Assembly (NCBI GenBank): GCA_021799435.1
Contig: JAJZAN010000031.1
Span: 1 to 32,750, forward strand
Length of the DNA stretch: 32,750 nt
Origin: Bacillota bacterium
Lineage (GTDB): Bacteria; Bacillota; Sulfobacillia; Sulfobacillales; Sulfobacillaceae
Direction: 5' to 3'
In this document: positions 23,074 through 31,442 of the stretch, in pieces
How positions within the stretch are numbered: the stretch's first letter is position 1
Layout: every line of letters starts with the position of its first letter
Translations under genes and position numbers: made by a program
The notes under the pieces: model-generated
What the model was told of the DNA's origin: nothing
Seen by the model: only the letters and a program-made list of their open reading frames with translations
Databases searched by the model: none

Positions 23074-24273
23074 ATGAAAAAGTGGGCTATTCTGACTTTC
23101 CTTCTGCTGGCGGGGGCGGCAACCTGGACGGAGTGTGGAAGCAGAGCTGCTACCGCCCTGCCGGGACAATCGAGTCACATCACCGACCGGACTGCGAGCG
23201 CTCGCCAGCCAATCGAGAAATCCGGCCTTGACCGGGAACACACCTTACAGACGGCCTTGCTGGAAGACCGCGTTCATGCCGTGGTCATGCTCACACTGAA
23301 CGCCGGTTGGGCCTATTCGCTGGAGCACGTCTGGGCCATCTCTAACGCCGGGGCAGCGTGGAATCTTGTCTGGCACCGCCCGATTCCCATTTTGGCCTTT
23401 GCCGCCGTATCGCGGACCGACGCATGGGCGGTCACGGCGCCGGCTGGGGCTCGTCGTTTCCGGGTCTGGCACACCGCCAACGGGGGACACACGTGGACAT
23501 CTAGGGCCGTGCCAACTCGCTGGCAGGTTGTTGAGGCGTTCATATCGGTGGATGCGCGCGGAGACGGGAGGATTCTCGTTACCGGTCCGGTGGCGCCGCA
23601 AACAGGGCCGGAAGCCTTGTTCGCCGTCGACCAGGGGCAGGTACAGGCAAAACCTGTCTATGCCTCGCAGGCGGGTGGACTCAGCAACATCGTCTTTCCT
23701 GCGCGTGATGCTGGCGTGGCGGTCGATCAAGCGGTGTCAGGGCCTCAAAACATTTCCCCGCCGATGTTTTACACCATCAATGGAGGGGTGACATGGCACC
23801 CCGTGGTTTTGCCCGCCCTGCCCATCGTTGCGTCGGCATCCATGGCCAAAGGGGGGCCGGAATATATTGTTAACGCACCGATTGATTTTGTCTCCGCATC
23901 GACCGGGTATGCCGCATTGGAGAGTCCCGCAGCGAAGGTGTACCGCACCACCAACGCCGGAGCATCGTGGGCTCCCATCCACAGCCCGCCTGTCACGGCA
24001 GGGTATGGAATCTCGACAACCTGGCAGACGCCGGAAAGAGGTTGGGTGATGGCGGGAACCAAAGGCGCGTCCATCCTTTGGGGGACTTTCAATGGTGGAA
24101 AAACATGGACACGGTTGGCCTCCGAAAACTTCGTCAGCATGCCGCAATTCGTCTCGGCCCGCGACGGATGGGCACTTGTCGTGGTGCCGCACCCGAACCC
24201 CTATGGCGGTCCCAACACATTCGTCCGTACCGTGAATGGCGGGCGCACTTGGACGCCCATCGCGATTCGTTGA
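23074..24273 (+). CDS. secreted Asp-box (BNR/YCF48-like) beta-propeller protein
   Basis: The protein has 399 residues. MKKWAILTFLLLAGAATW is a signal peptide; the following Cys (TEC) is not in a good lipobox, so it is likely released or otherwise bound. At least five Asp-box-like turns can be seen: TANGGHTWTSR, TINGGVTWHPV, TTNAGASWAPI, TFNGGKTWTRL and TVNGGRTWTPI. This is the pattern of a sialidase-like or YCF48 propeller, without recognisable sialidase residues. It is a relative of the minus-strand gene at 14718-15878. The lipoprotein gene 81 bases downstream is probably in the same operon, which suggests an outer-surface pair. The function is unknown. Confidence 0.75.
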   Translation: MKKWAILTFLLLAGAATWTECGSRAATALPGQSSHITDRTASARQPIEKSGLDREHTLQTALLEDRVHAVVMLTLNAGWAYSLEHVWAISNAGAAWNLVWHRPIPILAFAAVSRTDAWAVTAPAGARRFRVWHTANGGHTWTSRAVPTRWQVVEAFISVDARGDGRILVTGPVAPQTGPEALFAVDQGQVQAKPVYASQAGGLSNIVFPARDAGVAVDQAVSGPQNISPPMFYTINGGVTWHPVVLPALPIVASASMAKGGPEYIVNAPIDFVSASTGYAALESPAAKVYRTTNAGASWAPIHSPPVTAGYGISTTWQTPERGWVMAGTKGASILWGTFNGGKTWTRLASENFVSMPQFVSARDGWALVVVPHPNPYGGPNTFVRTVNGGRTWTPIAIR

Positions 24274-24354
24274 ATCGGATTCGACCATGAGAGCGCACCT
24301 GCATCGCGACCGGGAATGGACCGTTAACGCAATCTCGTCTCGAGGAGGATGGGT

Positions 24355-25752
24355 ATGACGCGAAAAATCGTTGCCATGTGGGCGTCCAGTGTCGGGCTGA
24401 GCATGCTGCTGGCAGGTTGCGGGATTGGCGCATATCCATCAGCTGCGGCCCCAAAGCCTCCGGTCCGGCATACGACAGCCGCGAGGGCATCCGCCTCAAG
24501 AGCCCCATCTTCAGCGTCGGACCCGAGTTTCGCAAGCAAGTCGCCTGTGGCGACACCATCGACTAGAGCGACCGTGCCCAAGAGCAGCGCGAATTCCTCC
24601 GCGCCGGACTTTGGCCCCGTCGTGCAAGAAGCCATGCGGTATATTGCCCCCCGGACCCTGGTGTATCTGGAAGCTCCCGCAAACATCCCGATAGGCAGGC
24701 CTGCTTGGTATCTAGGGAGCAGCGCATCCGCGGCTCCTGATGGCTATCAGGTGCAGCTCCAACTCACCACGACGCCGCTCGGTCTTAATAGTCCCCATCT
24801 CACCAAGGGTCCCAACGGGGGCCTCGCTCACGATGTCGGCTATTTCGGCGCGACCGCGTTTCTCACGGACGGGGAGGCCGCGAGCGGGTTGACCGCGGCG
24901 GTGGATTGGTCTGAGCCCGCATCATCCGGCCTGAAGGACGTGAGCCTCGGAAACGGGATCGCCGGCAAGGCATGGACCCGTGACGGCCAGACAGTCGTTG
25001 AATGGACCGAAGGCGACTGGACCCTGCAAGCCAACGGCGCAGGAGCGCGTGCAGCGGTGGTAGTGGAAGCGTCGCGGGTTGCGGCGTATCTGCATACCCG
25101 CCTTTTGCCGCAAACGCGAGGCTATTTAACTGTCACCGCGGCGGGGGACGGAGACCATACCGAGATTGCGTGGCAATGGGGAGCCACCGACTATGACGTG
25201 AGCGACTACCATTCGGCATTAGCTGCGATAACCATGGCCATATCCATGCGGCCCTATCCCTCGCATGGGAGGCCGTACTCCGCCGACACGCCTCCGTTTG
25301 CCGGACAACACGTGGTGATGATGCAAGGCAGCCACATCGCTCCTGCTGTTCCCGAGGGCTACCCGTCCTCGACCAGCTCCAATACTACCTTCTCGAAAAC
25401 CGCCTACCGGCCGGTGGAAGGGTTCCGCGGGACGCTTCATGGGAAGCCGTTTATCCTGGACTTCTATGACCAGTACCCGGTAGGGCAGTTTATCGGCGTG
25501 TCCTACGGCAATCGACCTGTCTATTTCGGCGTGGGTCCCAGCCCGAATTTCTACGTGTTGAATTTTACAGGGGACGATGTGGTATTGGGCAATACGGCAG
25601 CGGGTACCTACATGGCCATCAACCTGCAAACCGGACATATGAGCACGGACGTCGTTTCCCTCAAAGGATTTACCGGGCTCGTTCCTCCGCCGGTTATTAG
25701 CGGCCTGCCCACCACCCAGTACTCGGTGACCATTCCCTATGGTCCACAATGA
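24355..25752 (+). CDS. lipoprotein of unknown function
   Basis: This 465-residue protein begins with a lipoprotein signal, ending in LLAGC with the modified Cys at about position 22 of the mature start region. A long Ala/Ser/Pro/Thr-rich linker follows (to about residue 85), then two globular blocks. The first block, with GDWTLQANGAG followed by a helix (VVEASRVAAYLHTRLLP), a strand-rich part and AAITMAISM, matches in order the second lipoprotein at 29376-30197 (DGWTMNLYGIG, SSARQIAQSLRGRHLP, WALGMMP). A separate C-terminal domain (about 350-465) follows. ATG 24355 has GAGGAGG six bases upstream, better than ATG 24349. It probably shares a transcript with the propeller gene and ends in a terminator. 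Confidence 0.72.
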   Translation: MTRKIVAMWASSVGLSMLLAGCGIGAYPSAAAPKPPVRHTTAARASASRAPSSASDPSFASKSPVATPSTRATVPKSSANSSAPDFGPVVQEAMRYIAPRTLVYLEAPANIPIGRPAWYLGSSASAAPDGYQVQLQLTTTPLGLNSPHLTKGPNGGLAHDVGYFGATAFLTDGEAASGLTAAVDWSEPASSGLKDVSLGNGIAGKAWTRDGQTVVEWTEGDWTLQANGAGARAAVVVEASRVAAYLHTRLLPQTRGYLTVTAAGDGDHTEIAWQWGATDYDVSDYHSALAAITMAISMRPYPSHGRPYSADTPPFAGQHVVMMQGSHIAPAVPEGYPSSTSSNTTFSKTAYRPVEGFRGTLHGKPFILDFYDQYPVGQFIGVSYGNRPVYFGVGPSPNFYVLNFTGDDVVLGNTAAGTYMAINLQTGHMSTDVVSLKGFTGLVPPPVISGLPTTQYSVTIPYGPQ

Positions 25753-25780
25753 GTCAGGAACAGAACAGTCATGATTAAAG

Positions 25781-25808
25781 GGATGCGGCAACGCGCCGCA
25801 TCCGTTTG
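25781..25808 (+). terminator. Rho-independent terminator after the lipoprotein gene
   Basis: GGATGCGGC (25781-25789) pairs perfectly with GCCGCATCC (25795-25803), closing a five-base loop, followed by GTTTG. The stem is strong but the T tract is short. The -35 box of the next promoter overlaps its 3' edge. Confidence 0.68.
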
Positions 25809-25834
25809 AGCCACCCTGACTCCGGGTATATACT
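25806..25834 (+). promoter_or_regulatory. Sigma-70/A-type promoter of the TPP-riboswitch gene
   Basis: TTGAGC (25806-25811) and TATACT (25829-25834) are separated by exactly 17 bases, close to TTGACA-17-TATAAT. Transcription would start near 25841, about 30 bases before the riboswitch aptamer. Confidence 0.65.
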
Positions 25835-25872
25835 GACACTGATTTGGTGCGTCGAAAGTTCGCGCCATGGAA

Positions 25873-25955
25873 CGCGGGAGCTCGAAAGACCGGGCTGAGA
25901 GGGCGGAGGAGCCGCCGACCGCAGAACCTGAACTGGGTAATGCCAGCGGAGGGAA
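25873..25955 (+). promoter_or_regulatory. TPP riboswitch (THI element)
   Basis: The conserved core of the thiamine pyrophosphate aptamer is present in the right order: GGGAGC at the 5' side, GGGCTGAGAG (25892-25901), an extra stem GGCGG-AGGAG-CCGCC (25902-25916), then ACCTGAACTGGG and TAATGCCAGCGGAGGGAA at the 3' side (25926-25955). The CTGAGA and ATGCCAGCG blocks bind the pyrimidine and pyrophosphate ends of TPP. The expression platform lies in the next 105 bases; CCCTTT at 26006-26011 could pair with the ribosome binding site AAGGGG at 26049-26054, which would favour translational control. I see no intrinsic terminator there. Confidence 0.93.
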
Positions 25956-26060
25956 CCGACCGGTTGTCCACATTGCGTGCGATCCACGCATCCTCGGTGC
26001 TTCCTCCCTTTGTGCCGGAATCCATGTCGACCCAGTCAGCGAGGGAAGAAGGGGTGCCGT

Positions 26061-27276
26061 GTGGGGTGGATGGCCGATTTGAGGCGAGTTCCCCGCGTCT
26101 TGCTAGCGTTTCAATTGGCTCAACTGCTCGATGCGTTTGGGTCGAATATGTGGGCACTGATCTTCCCGCTGATTACGGCGTCTTTGACGCACTCCGCCTT
26201 TTGGACGACGTTGGTGACGGGCGGGTCATTTGCCGCAGCCCCGCTCGCCCCCTGGCTGGGGAGGCTGGTGGATGGGGCCGACAAGCGACAACTGTGGCAG
26301 CGGACCACAGGCCTCGAAGCGATCGTCGTGGCGCTGTTTGCCGTCACCGTCCGATCAGACCACCAGTTGTGGCTTTACGTGGTGATGGCCGTCTTTCTCG
26401 GCATCACGGCCAGACTGCGGCGCCTGTGTTTAGGGCCTGTTTTTCAGTCATATGTTCCGCGCGATGCCCGAGTGGGATTTCAGAGTTTTGCGAGCACCGT
26501 GGTGCTGGTGGCCGGATATGCCGGTCCAGGACTGGGCGGGATCTTGCTTCCCTGGCTGGGTCCTGCCCATGCTTTGGAAATCAATGCAGCCAGCGATGTC
26601 GTCCCGTTGCTGACGAGTGGGTGGATGCCGACGGTTCCCGGGGTTGTGAACGAGGCGGTCCCTCGGTGGAGCGATTATATCGCGTGGCGGCAAGCGTGGT
26701 GGCAGATCTCCGCTTTGCGTTGGGTTCTGGGTGTTCGCTGGCTGCGACTGGCGTTGGGCGGTGGCATAACCGCCATCCTCCTGTATTACTTGCGGGAGAC
26801 GATGGGACTCGCGAGTGGGTGGATCGGCGTGGCGGCGGCGACCAGCGGCCTTATCCCGCTCGCGGTGGGCCCCATGACTCCAGGAATTGTGCGGAGGTTC
26901 CGCACGAAGACAATCCTCTACGCCATGCTCGGGTTAGCGGGAATCGGGTACGGCGCGTTGGCCCTTTGTCATACCTGGTGGCAGGTCGCGGCTGCCGCCG
27001 GCGTCGCGGAGGCCACCTTGATCCCGGAGAGCACGTTGGAATCAGTACATCCCGACCGCACAGTACGCGCATGCGAGGGGATTGATTAGTATGGTTTCGA
27101 GTCTCGGGGCGATCCTCTGTACCGTGATCTTTTCGGTGGCGGCCACGGTCGTTCCGTTGCGGGTCATGATTGCCGGGGCCGGGATCCTGTTGGTGGGCGC
27201 TGCTGTCCTTGTCGCTCGACACACGATTGGGTCCGAGCCAGCGCACAGTATCGAGACGATGGCGCCGCCTCAATAG
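26061..27276 (+). pseudogene. MFS transporter under a TPP riboswitch, frameshifted near the 3' end
   Basis: This is a 12-helix major-facilitator transporter, about 405 codons in all. The first frame runs MADLRRVPRVLLAFQLAQLLD to AEATLIPESTLE and stops at 27087-27089. The last two helices, ISMVSSLGAILCTVIF and VMIAGAGILLVGAAVLV, lie in the next frame up to 27276. Dropping one T near 27044 would join them as TLEQYIPTAQYAHARG. The transporter is most likely for thiamine or a precursor such as HMP, because the TPP riboswitch directly precedes it; the substrate is inferred. GTG 26061 follows AAGGGG with a six-base spacer. A longer open frame in another phase (25844-27085) is a shadow. Whether the frameshift is real or an assembly error is open. 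Confidence 0.75.
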
Positions 27277-27318
27277 CAAGACGCGGGCGTGAGAGCACCG
27301 GTCGCCAGCAATACGGTT

Positions 27319-27789
27319 TTACAGCCAGCGCCGCACTCGGCGTTGGTAATCCCGATAATTCTCTTGGAATTTATTGTCCAGGTATCGCTCCTCGCGCCGT
27401 ATGACACCGTAATGCAGAACGACGTGCACCACGATAAGCAGGGGGATGAACCAGACGTTGCCGTTGACTATGGCCACGCCCAGCACGGTAATGGTCAGGG
27501 AGGAATAGATGGGGTTGCGGGTAAAGCGATAGGGGCCGTTTTGCACTAACGCGGTGGCCGGATGGGTCGGATCGACAGCCGTTCCGTGGGAGCGGAACGT
27601 CAACACGGACCACAGTGCGACGCTAAATCCAGCGATGAGAAGGACAGCCCCGAGGGGCCAGAATGTCGATGCCATGATGAGGGGCGGATTGACGACAGCC
27701 TTCAGAAGAAATCCGAAGACTAGACAGAGGCCGTAAAGGACCGGAGGCGGAAGAAGCACGCCCGGTTTGTCTTGATTCATGCGCTCCAT
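27319..27789 (-). CDS. isoprenylcysteine-methyltransferase (ICMT)-like membrane protein
   Basis: The protein has 156 residues and four to five hydrophobic helices. The C-terminal part holds the family signature: ALVQNGPYRFTRNPIYSS, then a helix pair and RREERYLDNKFQENYRDYQRRVRRWL, quoted here by its key residues (GPYRFTRNPIY, Glu-Glu, and Y-x-x-Y-x-x-x-V). These residues bind S-adenosylmethionine in isoprenylcysteine carboxyl methyltransferases and related phospholipid methyltransferases (PEMT/STE14 group). The bacterial substrate is not known. ATG 27789 is preceded by AAGGAGG; the open frame extends upstream to 28158 only as read-through. It is convergent with the MFS gene (42-base gap) and divergent from the second transporter. 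Confidence 0.83.
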   Translation of the reverse strand: MERMNQDKPGVLLPPPVLYGLCLVFGFLLKAVVNPPLIMASTFWPLGAVLLIAGFSVALWSVLTFRSHGTAVDPTHPATALVQNGPYRFTRNPIYSSLTITVLGVAIVNGNVWFIPLLIVVHVVLHYGVIRREERYLDNKFQENYRDYQRRVRRWL

Positions 27790-28023
27790 GCTGAGCCTCC
27801 TTAGGGGTCTGCCAAACTTCACATGTCTTACGGAACTTCGCCGCTCGGAGACCGGAATCCTGTTAGCGGCCGGAGGGCTTTTCCAGCAGGTCTGATGAAC
27901 GCGCCGCAGGTCTCGCTGCGGATGGGGGTCTTGATTTTGTGCAATCTTGTGTCCAATCCGTACTGTAATCGCCGAGAGGGATCCGGGTGGTGATCGTCGA
28001 AGTGGGGGACAGGGGGGACATTT

Positions 28024-29268
28024 GTGAAGCACCAGGTTACGATGACCGCAGCGGCGTGGATGGCGGCCCTTGGGCTCCTGGCCGCGAGTTATGACGTCAC
28101 AGCTGTCTCGGTGGCGCTGGTGCATCTCAAGCACGTCTGGGATCTCACCGTACGCCAAACAGCCAATCTCACGGCTGCCCCTCTGGTCGGGTCTGTGGCC
28201 GGCAGTCTAATTGCTGGCTTGTTCGCTGACCGGTTTGGACGCAGGCTCTTGTTAATGATCGATTTTGCCGCTTTCGTAGTGGCTGCCGGCATGGCCGCAT
28301 TAGCGGCAGGCTACACGAGCCTCCTCCTATGGCGAACGGTCATGGGTATCGGAATCGGAGCCGATTTCGCGGTGGTCTTCCCGTACCTGTTGGAATCGCT
28401 GCAGCCCAGGAAGCGCGGAGCGACGATGGCCTTCGTCCTCTTGATCAACGATGTGGGCCAGGTGTTGGCATATGGGGCAGGTTCGTACCTGGTCGGCCAA
28501 GGAGCCGACGGGTTCCGGTGGGTGCTTGCTGTCGGGGCCGCCTTGGGAGCCGCCGTGTTGGTGGGGCGCCGAGCCATTCCGGAGTCCGAACCGTGGCGCA
28601 AGGAGGGCATTCGGACGTTCTCTGGAATCGGTCGTCAGATTCTCCGCTTGCAGGAACTGAAGACCGCCGGCTCCTCCGCTGTCCTTTGGTTCCTCCACCA
28701 GGTCACCGGTCAAGGGTTAACCCTGTTTCTCCCCGTCATCATATCCCTATTATGGAGCGAAACCGCCAGTCAAAGCGGAACCACTTCCATCTTGGTTAAA
28801 CTCTTAAGCTTGGGGGCAGGGGTTCTTACCGTCTACGTGATTGACGCGTGGGGCCGGCGACCTCTGCAATTGGCCGGATTCTTGGGGCGGGGACTCGCCC
28901 TCCTGCCGTTGGGTCTTTCCGTCCTTCTGGGATTCCGCATGCCGTTCTGGGCTGCCGGAACGCTGCTGGCCGTGGCGCTGGCATTCGGGGCCATGGGTCC
29001 GGACAAGACTACTGTGATTACTACGACAGAGCGATTTGCCACTCCCATTCGGAGCACGGGCCAGGGCGAAAGTGAGATGGTGGGTCGCCTGGGCGGAGTC
29101 TTCGGGGTCTTGTTATTCGGCTTTTTCGGCGGGGGGCCCGGCCTCGGCGACACGATTCTCGTGTTTGCTGGGGTGGCACTGCTGGGAGCTTTGTTAACCG
29201 GCCTGACGCTGCCGGAAACGGCGCCAAACCGCATAGTCGCCGATTCGCAAGCTGTCGGTATTGATTAA
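28024..29268 (+). CDS. MFS transporter (sugar-porter-like)
   Basis: This is a complete 414-residue 12-helix transporter. The loop 2-3 signature is GLFADRFGRR (65-74) and its counterpart in the second half is VIDAWGRRPLQ. Other porter features are WRTVMGIGIGADFAVVFPYL, an RKRGATMAF loop, IPESEPW after helix 6 and ATPIRSTGQGESEMVGRLGG near helix 10. This resembles metabolite:proton symporters of the sugar-porter or aromatic-acid type. The substrate is unknown. GTG 28024 is preceded by GGGGGGACATTT. The 234-base region upstream is divergent with the ICMT-like gene and holds a 6-bp hairpin at 27904-27921 (CCGCAG against CTGCGG) of unclear role. Confidence 0.88.
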   Translation: MKHQVTMTAAAWMAALGLLAASYDVTAVSVALVHLKHVWDLTVRQTANLTAAPLVGSVAGSLIAGLFADRFGRRLLLMIDFAAFVVAAGMAALAAGYTSLLLWRTVMGIGIGADFAVVFPYLLESLQPRKRGATMAFVLLINDVGQVLAYGAGSYLVGQGADGFRWVLAVGAALGAAVLVGRRAIPESEPWRKEGIRTFSGIGRQILRLQELKTAGSSAVLWFLHQVTGQGLTLFLPVIISLLWSETASQSGTTSILVKLLSLGAGVLTVYVIDAWGRRPLQLAGFLGRGLALLPLGLSVLLGFRMPFWAAGTLLAVALAFGAMGPDKTTVITTTERFATPIRSTGQGESEMVGRLGGVFGVLLFGFFGGGPGLGDTILVFAGVALLGALLTGLTLPETAPNRIVADSQAVGID

Positions 29269-29375
29269 CCTGCGGGCGCGGTGCGGCGATGGCAATTCCC
29301 GGTCTGCAGGCTCCTCTTCAAGCGTCTGACTGGCTTGCCAACCCCCGTGGAAAGAGCTGAGGAAGGGCCTGGGCG

Positions 29376-30197
29376 TTACGGACGGATTGGCATCATTCCC
29401 AAGGCCCACTGAGCGGCGCGAAAACCAGTTGTTTCAATGACATATCGCGTGCCGCTGAGGTCATATGTGGCGATGGAGGGGGCGTCCGATCCAATCGCGA
29501 AGGTGGCGCGGCCGTGAGTCCCCGGCAGATGCCGGCCGCGAAGCGATTGCGCGATCTGCCGGGCACTCGACACCACGCTCTGTGAAGATATGCCGATGCC
29601 GTAGAGATTCATGGTCCATCCATCTTCGTGCCAGGAGATTAGCATCTGTTCCTGAAGTTCGGAGCTTGGAGGAGAGGCCGCGGGATAGCTCCGCGCTGTA
29701 ATCCCCGGCGCCAAGGACAAGGGTCCGTATTGGGCCGCAGACGGCTTCGGGCGTAATGGCAAATATCGGGATTGAAACGACGACGACCATGGAAGGCCTC
29801 TCACGGTGTAGATGTACTCGGCGTTCCCAAAGCCGATTTTAGGTGAGTTGGCCGGGAGCGCCGGTCCGCCGCCCAGGGAAAGCCGATAACCGCCGCCCTT
29901 CAGACTGTACAAGACATCGATCGAGGTGTGGTTGAACAAGGGCCCCAAACGAGGGAGATAGACTGGGACTTGGGCAGATTGGGCCAATAAACGTCCCACC
30001 GTCGATACCACCATGGAATAGCTCGGATACGCCTTCGGCAGTGCTGAGGCTGTCAACTTGTGCGGGGCGGGCGCCCCGGAAGCGTTGTTCTTCGAAGCGT
30101 TTCCCGCCGCGTCGCTGTGGACTGCTGACAAAAAGCCGCAACCAGACAGCAGCGACGCTCCTAGCAGCAACATGACCAATTCTCGAGGGTGTCGCAC
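29376..30197 (-). CDS. lipoprotein, relative of the 24355-25752 lipoprotein
   Basis: This 273-residue protein has a lipoprotein signal, with LLSGC at the cleavage site. A Ser/Ala/Asn-rich linker runs to about residue 50, followed by one globular domain. Its order of elements matches the first block of the other lipoprotein: VVSTVGRLLAQSAQVPVYLP, YRLSLGGG, then DGWTMNLYGIG, a helix with ARQIAQSLRGRHLPGTHGRA, a strand part and FRAAQWALGMMP. Function is unknown; a surface binding role is possible. GTG 30197 has AAGGAG upstream. It is convergent with the sugar-porter-like MFS gene (107-base gap, no clear terminator) and divergent from the alcohol dehydrogenase. Confidence 0.75.
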   Translation of the reverse strand: MRHPRELVMLLLGASLLSGCGFLSAVHSDAAGNASKNNASGAPAPHKLTASALPKAYPSYSMVVSTVGRLLAQSAQVPVYLPRLGPLFNHTSIDVLYSLKGGGYRLSLGGGPALPANSPKIGFGNAEYIYTVRGLPWSSSFQSRYLPLRPKPSAAQYGPLSLAPGITARSYPAASPPSSELQEQMLISWHEDGWTMNLYGIGISSQSVVSSARQIAQSLRGRHLPGTHGRATFAIGSDAPSIATYDLSGTRYVIETTGFRAAQWALGMMPIRP

Positions 30198-30390
30198 CAG
30201 TCTGTCTCCTTCTCATTTAAAGGTTCCTGTCATGATTAACGCTGTTATTCCTGCGGCGGTTACGAGGCTATGTGACTGCCTTTTCGCCGCCCCAGTCCAC
30301 GACACTCGTGCGCGGAGTAGACTTCGAATGGTGCGATGGCGGAGATCGGGGGATAATGGTTTCGACGATTAGAGACAGGGAGGCACAGGA

Positions 30391-31356
30391 ATGCAATCGA
30401 TGAAGGCGATCGAAATTCCGGCACGGGGCGGTGGGCTGCGGTTGGTCGACCGACCCGTGCCTCAGCCCGGATCCGGCGAAGTGCGCATCAAGGTCGAGGC
30501 GTGCGGCATCTGCCACGGTGAGGTGATGGCCATGGAGGGCCACCACCCGCGCATCCAATATCCCCGAGTGCCAGGCCACGAGATTGTCGGGATTCTTGAC
30601 GAGGTCGGTGGCGCAGTGTCGGGTTGGCCGGTTGGGACGCGGGTCGGTGTGGGGTGGAGCGGCGGTCGCGGCGAAGTGACGGGACTCACTCGGGACGGTG
30701 GATATGCCGAATATACGTTGGCTTACCCCGAGGCGCTGGTCCGCATCCCCGACGCCCTCAGCCCAGTTGCAGCCGCTCCGCTGCTGTGTGCCGGCGTGAC
30801 CACGTATACGGCGCTTAAGCACAGCCTGGCGGCTATGGGCGATACGGTGGCGATTCAGGGCATCGGAGGGCTGGGCCATCTGGCATTGCAATACGCCAGG
30901 CATGCCGGATTTTACACCATCGCCCTATCGAGGGGCCGCAGTAAAGAGGAGTTGGCGCTCAAACTAGGGGCTCACGAGTACGTCGATGGCCAAGCGGAGG
31001 ATGCCGCAGGCAAACTGCAGGCCCGTGGCGGCGCACGAGTCATTCTCGCCACGGCCCCTACCGGCCGCTCCCTCTCTGACTTGATCCATGCCTTGTCTCC
31101 CGAAGGAGAAATGGTTGTCGTATCCGGCGGCGGGGAGCCCATGACCATTTCCCCAGCTCAACTGCTGAACGGTCGGCGAACCGTGCGAGGCTGGACGGCA
31201 CGTGGTGCGAGCGACGTGCAAGAAGCGCTTCAATACAGCGTCCAAGCTGGAATTCGGCCCATGGTTGAAGTATTTCCTCTGGAGCAAGCGCCGCAGGCCT
31301 TTGAGCACATGATGCAGTCTGAAGTGCACTTTCGCGCTGTGCTGACAATGGCCTAA
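30391..31356 (+). CDS. zinc-type alcohol dehydrogenase lacking the structural-zinc lobe
   Basis: This 321-residue protein is a medium-chain dehydrogenase. Catalytic zinc ligands are Cys41 (ACGICHGE), His63-Glu64 (PGHE) and Cys133 (LLCAGVTTY). The coenzyme fold has VAIQGIGGLGHLALQ at 153-167, the Rossmann GxGGxG motif; the residue after strand 2 is SRGRSKEE, which may favour NADP. Relatives of this type have a cysteine-rich structural-zinc loop between VGVGW and VTGLTRDGGYAEY. Here only SGGRGE separates the two, so about 18-20 residues are missing and the protein is shorter than the usual 340. ATG 30391 follows GGGAGG. It is divergent from the lipoprotein gene and convergent with the second P450. 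Confidence 0.87.
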   Translation: MQSMKAIEIPARGGGLRLVDRPVPQPGSGEVRIKVEACGICHGEVMAMEGHHPRIQYPRVPGHEIVGILDEVGGAVSGWPVGTRVGVGWSGGRGEVTGLTRDGGYAEYTLAYPEALVRIPDALSPVAAAPLLCAGVTTYTALKHSLAAMGDTVAIQGIGGLGHLALQYARHAGFYTIALSRGRSKEELALKLGAHEYVDGQAEDAAGKLQARGGARVILATAPTGRSLSDLIHALSPEGEMVVVSGGGEPMTISPAQLLNGRRTVRGWTARGASDVQEALQYSVQAGIRPMVEVFPLEQAPQAFEHMMQSEVHFRAVLTMA

Positions 31357-31442
31357 AGTCAGAGAGCGGGCGTCGCCAGCACCGATAGGGGGCGAGGGGC
31401 ATTGCCGCGATGATTCGCCCCTTCGGGCATGTTCTCAACGAA

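Noticed and set aside
25219-26157. 312-codon minus-strand open frame opposite the lipoprotein end, terminator and riboswitch
   Set aside because: It crosses a terminator, a promoter and an aptamer that are all on the plus strand; composition is not protein-like.
25844-27085. 413-codon plus-strand open frame covering the riboswitch and the MFS gene
   Set aside because: It runs through the TPP aptamer and its translation is Arg/Gly/Cys-rich without membrane helices. The other phase gives a clear 12-helix transporter with a good ribosome binding site.
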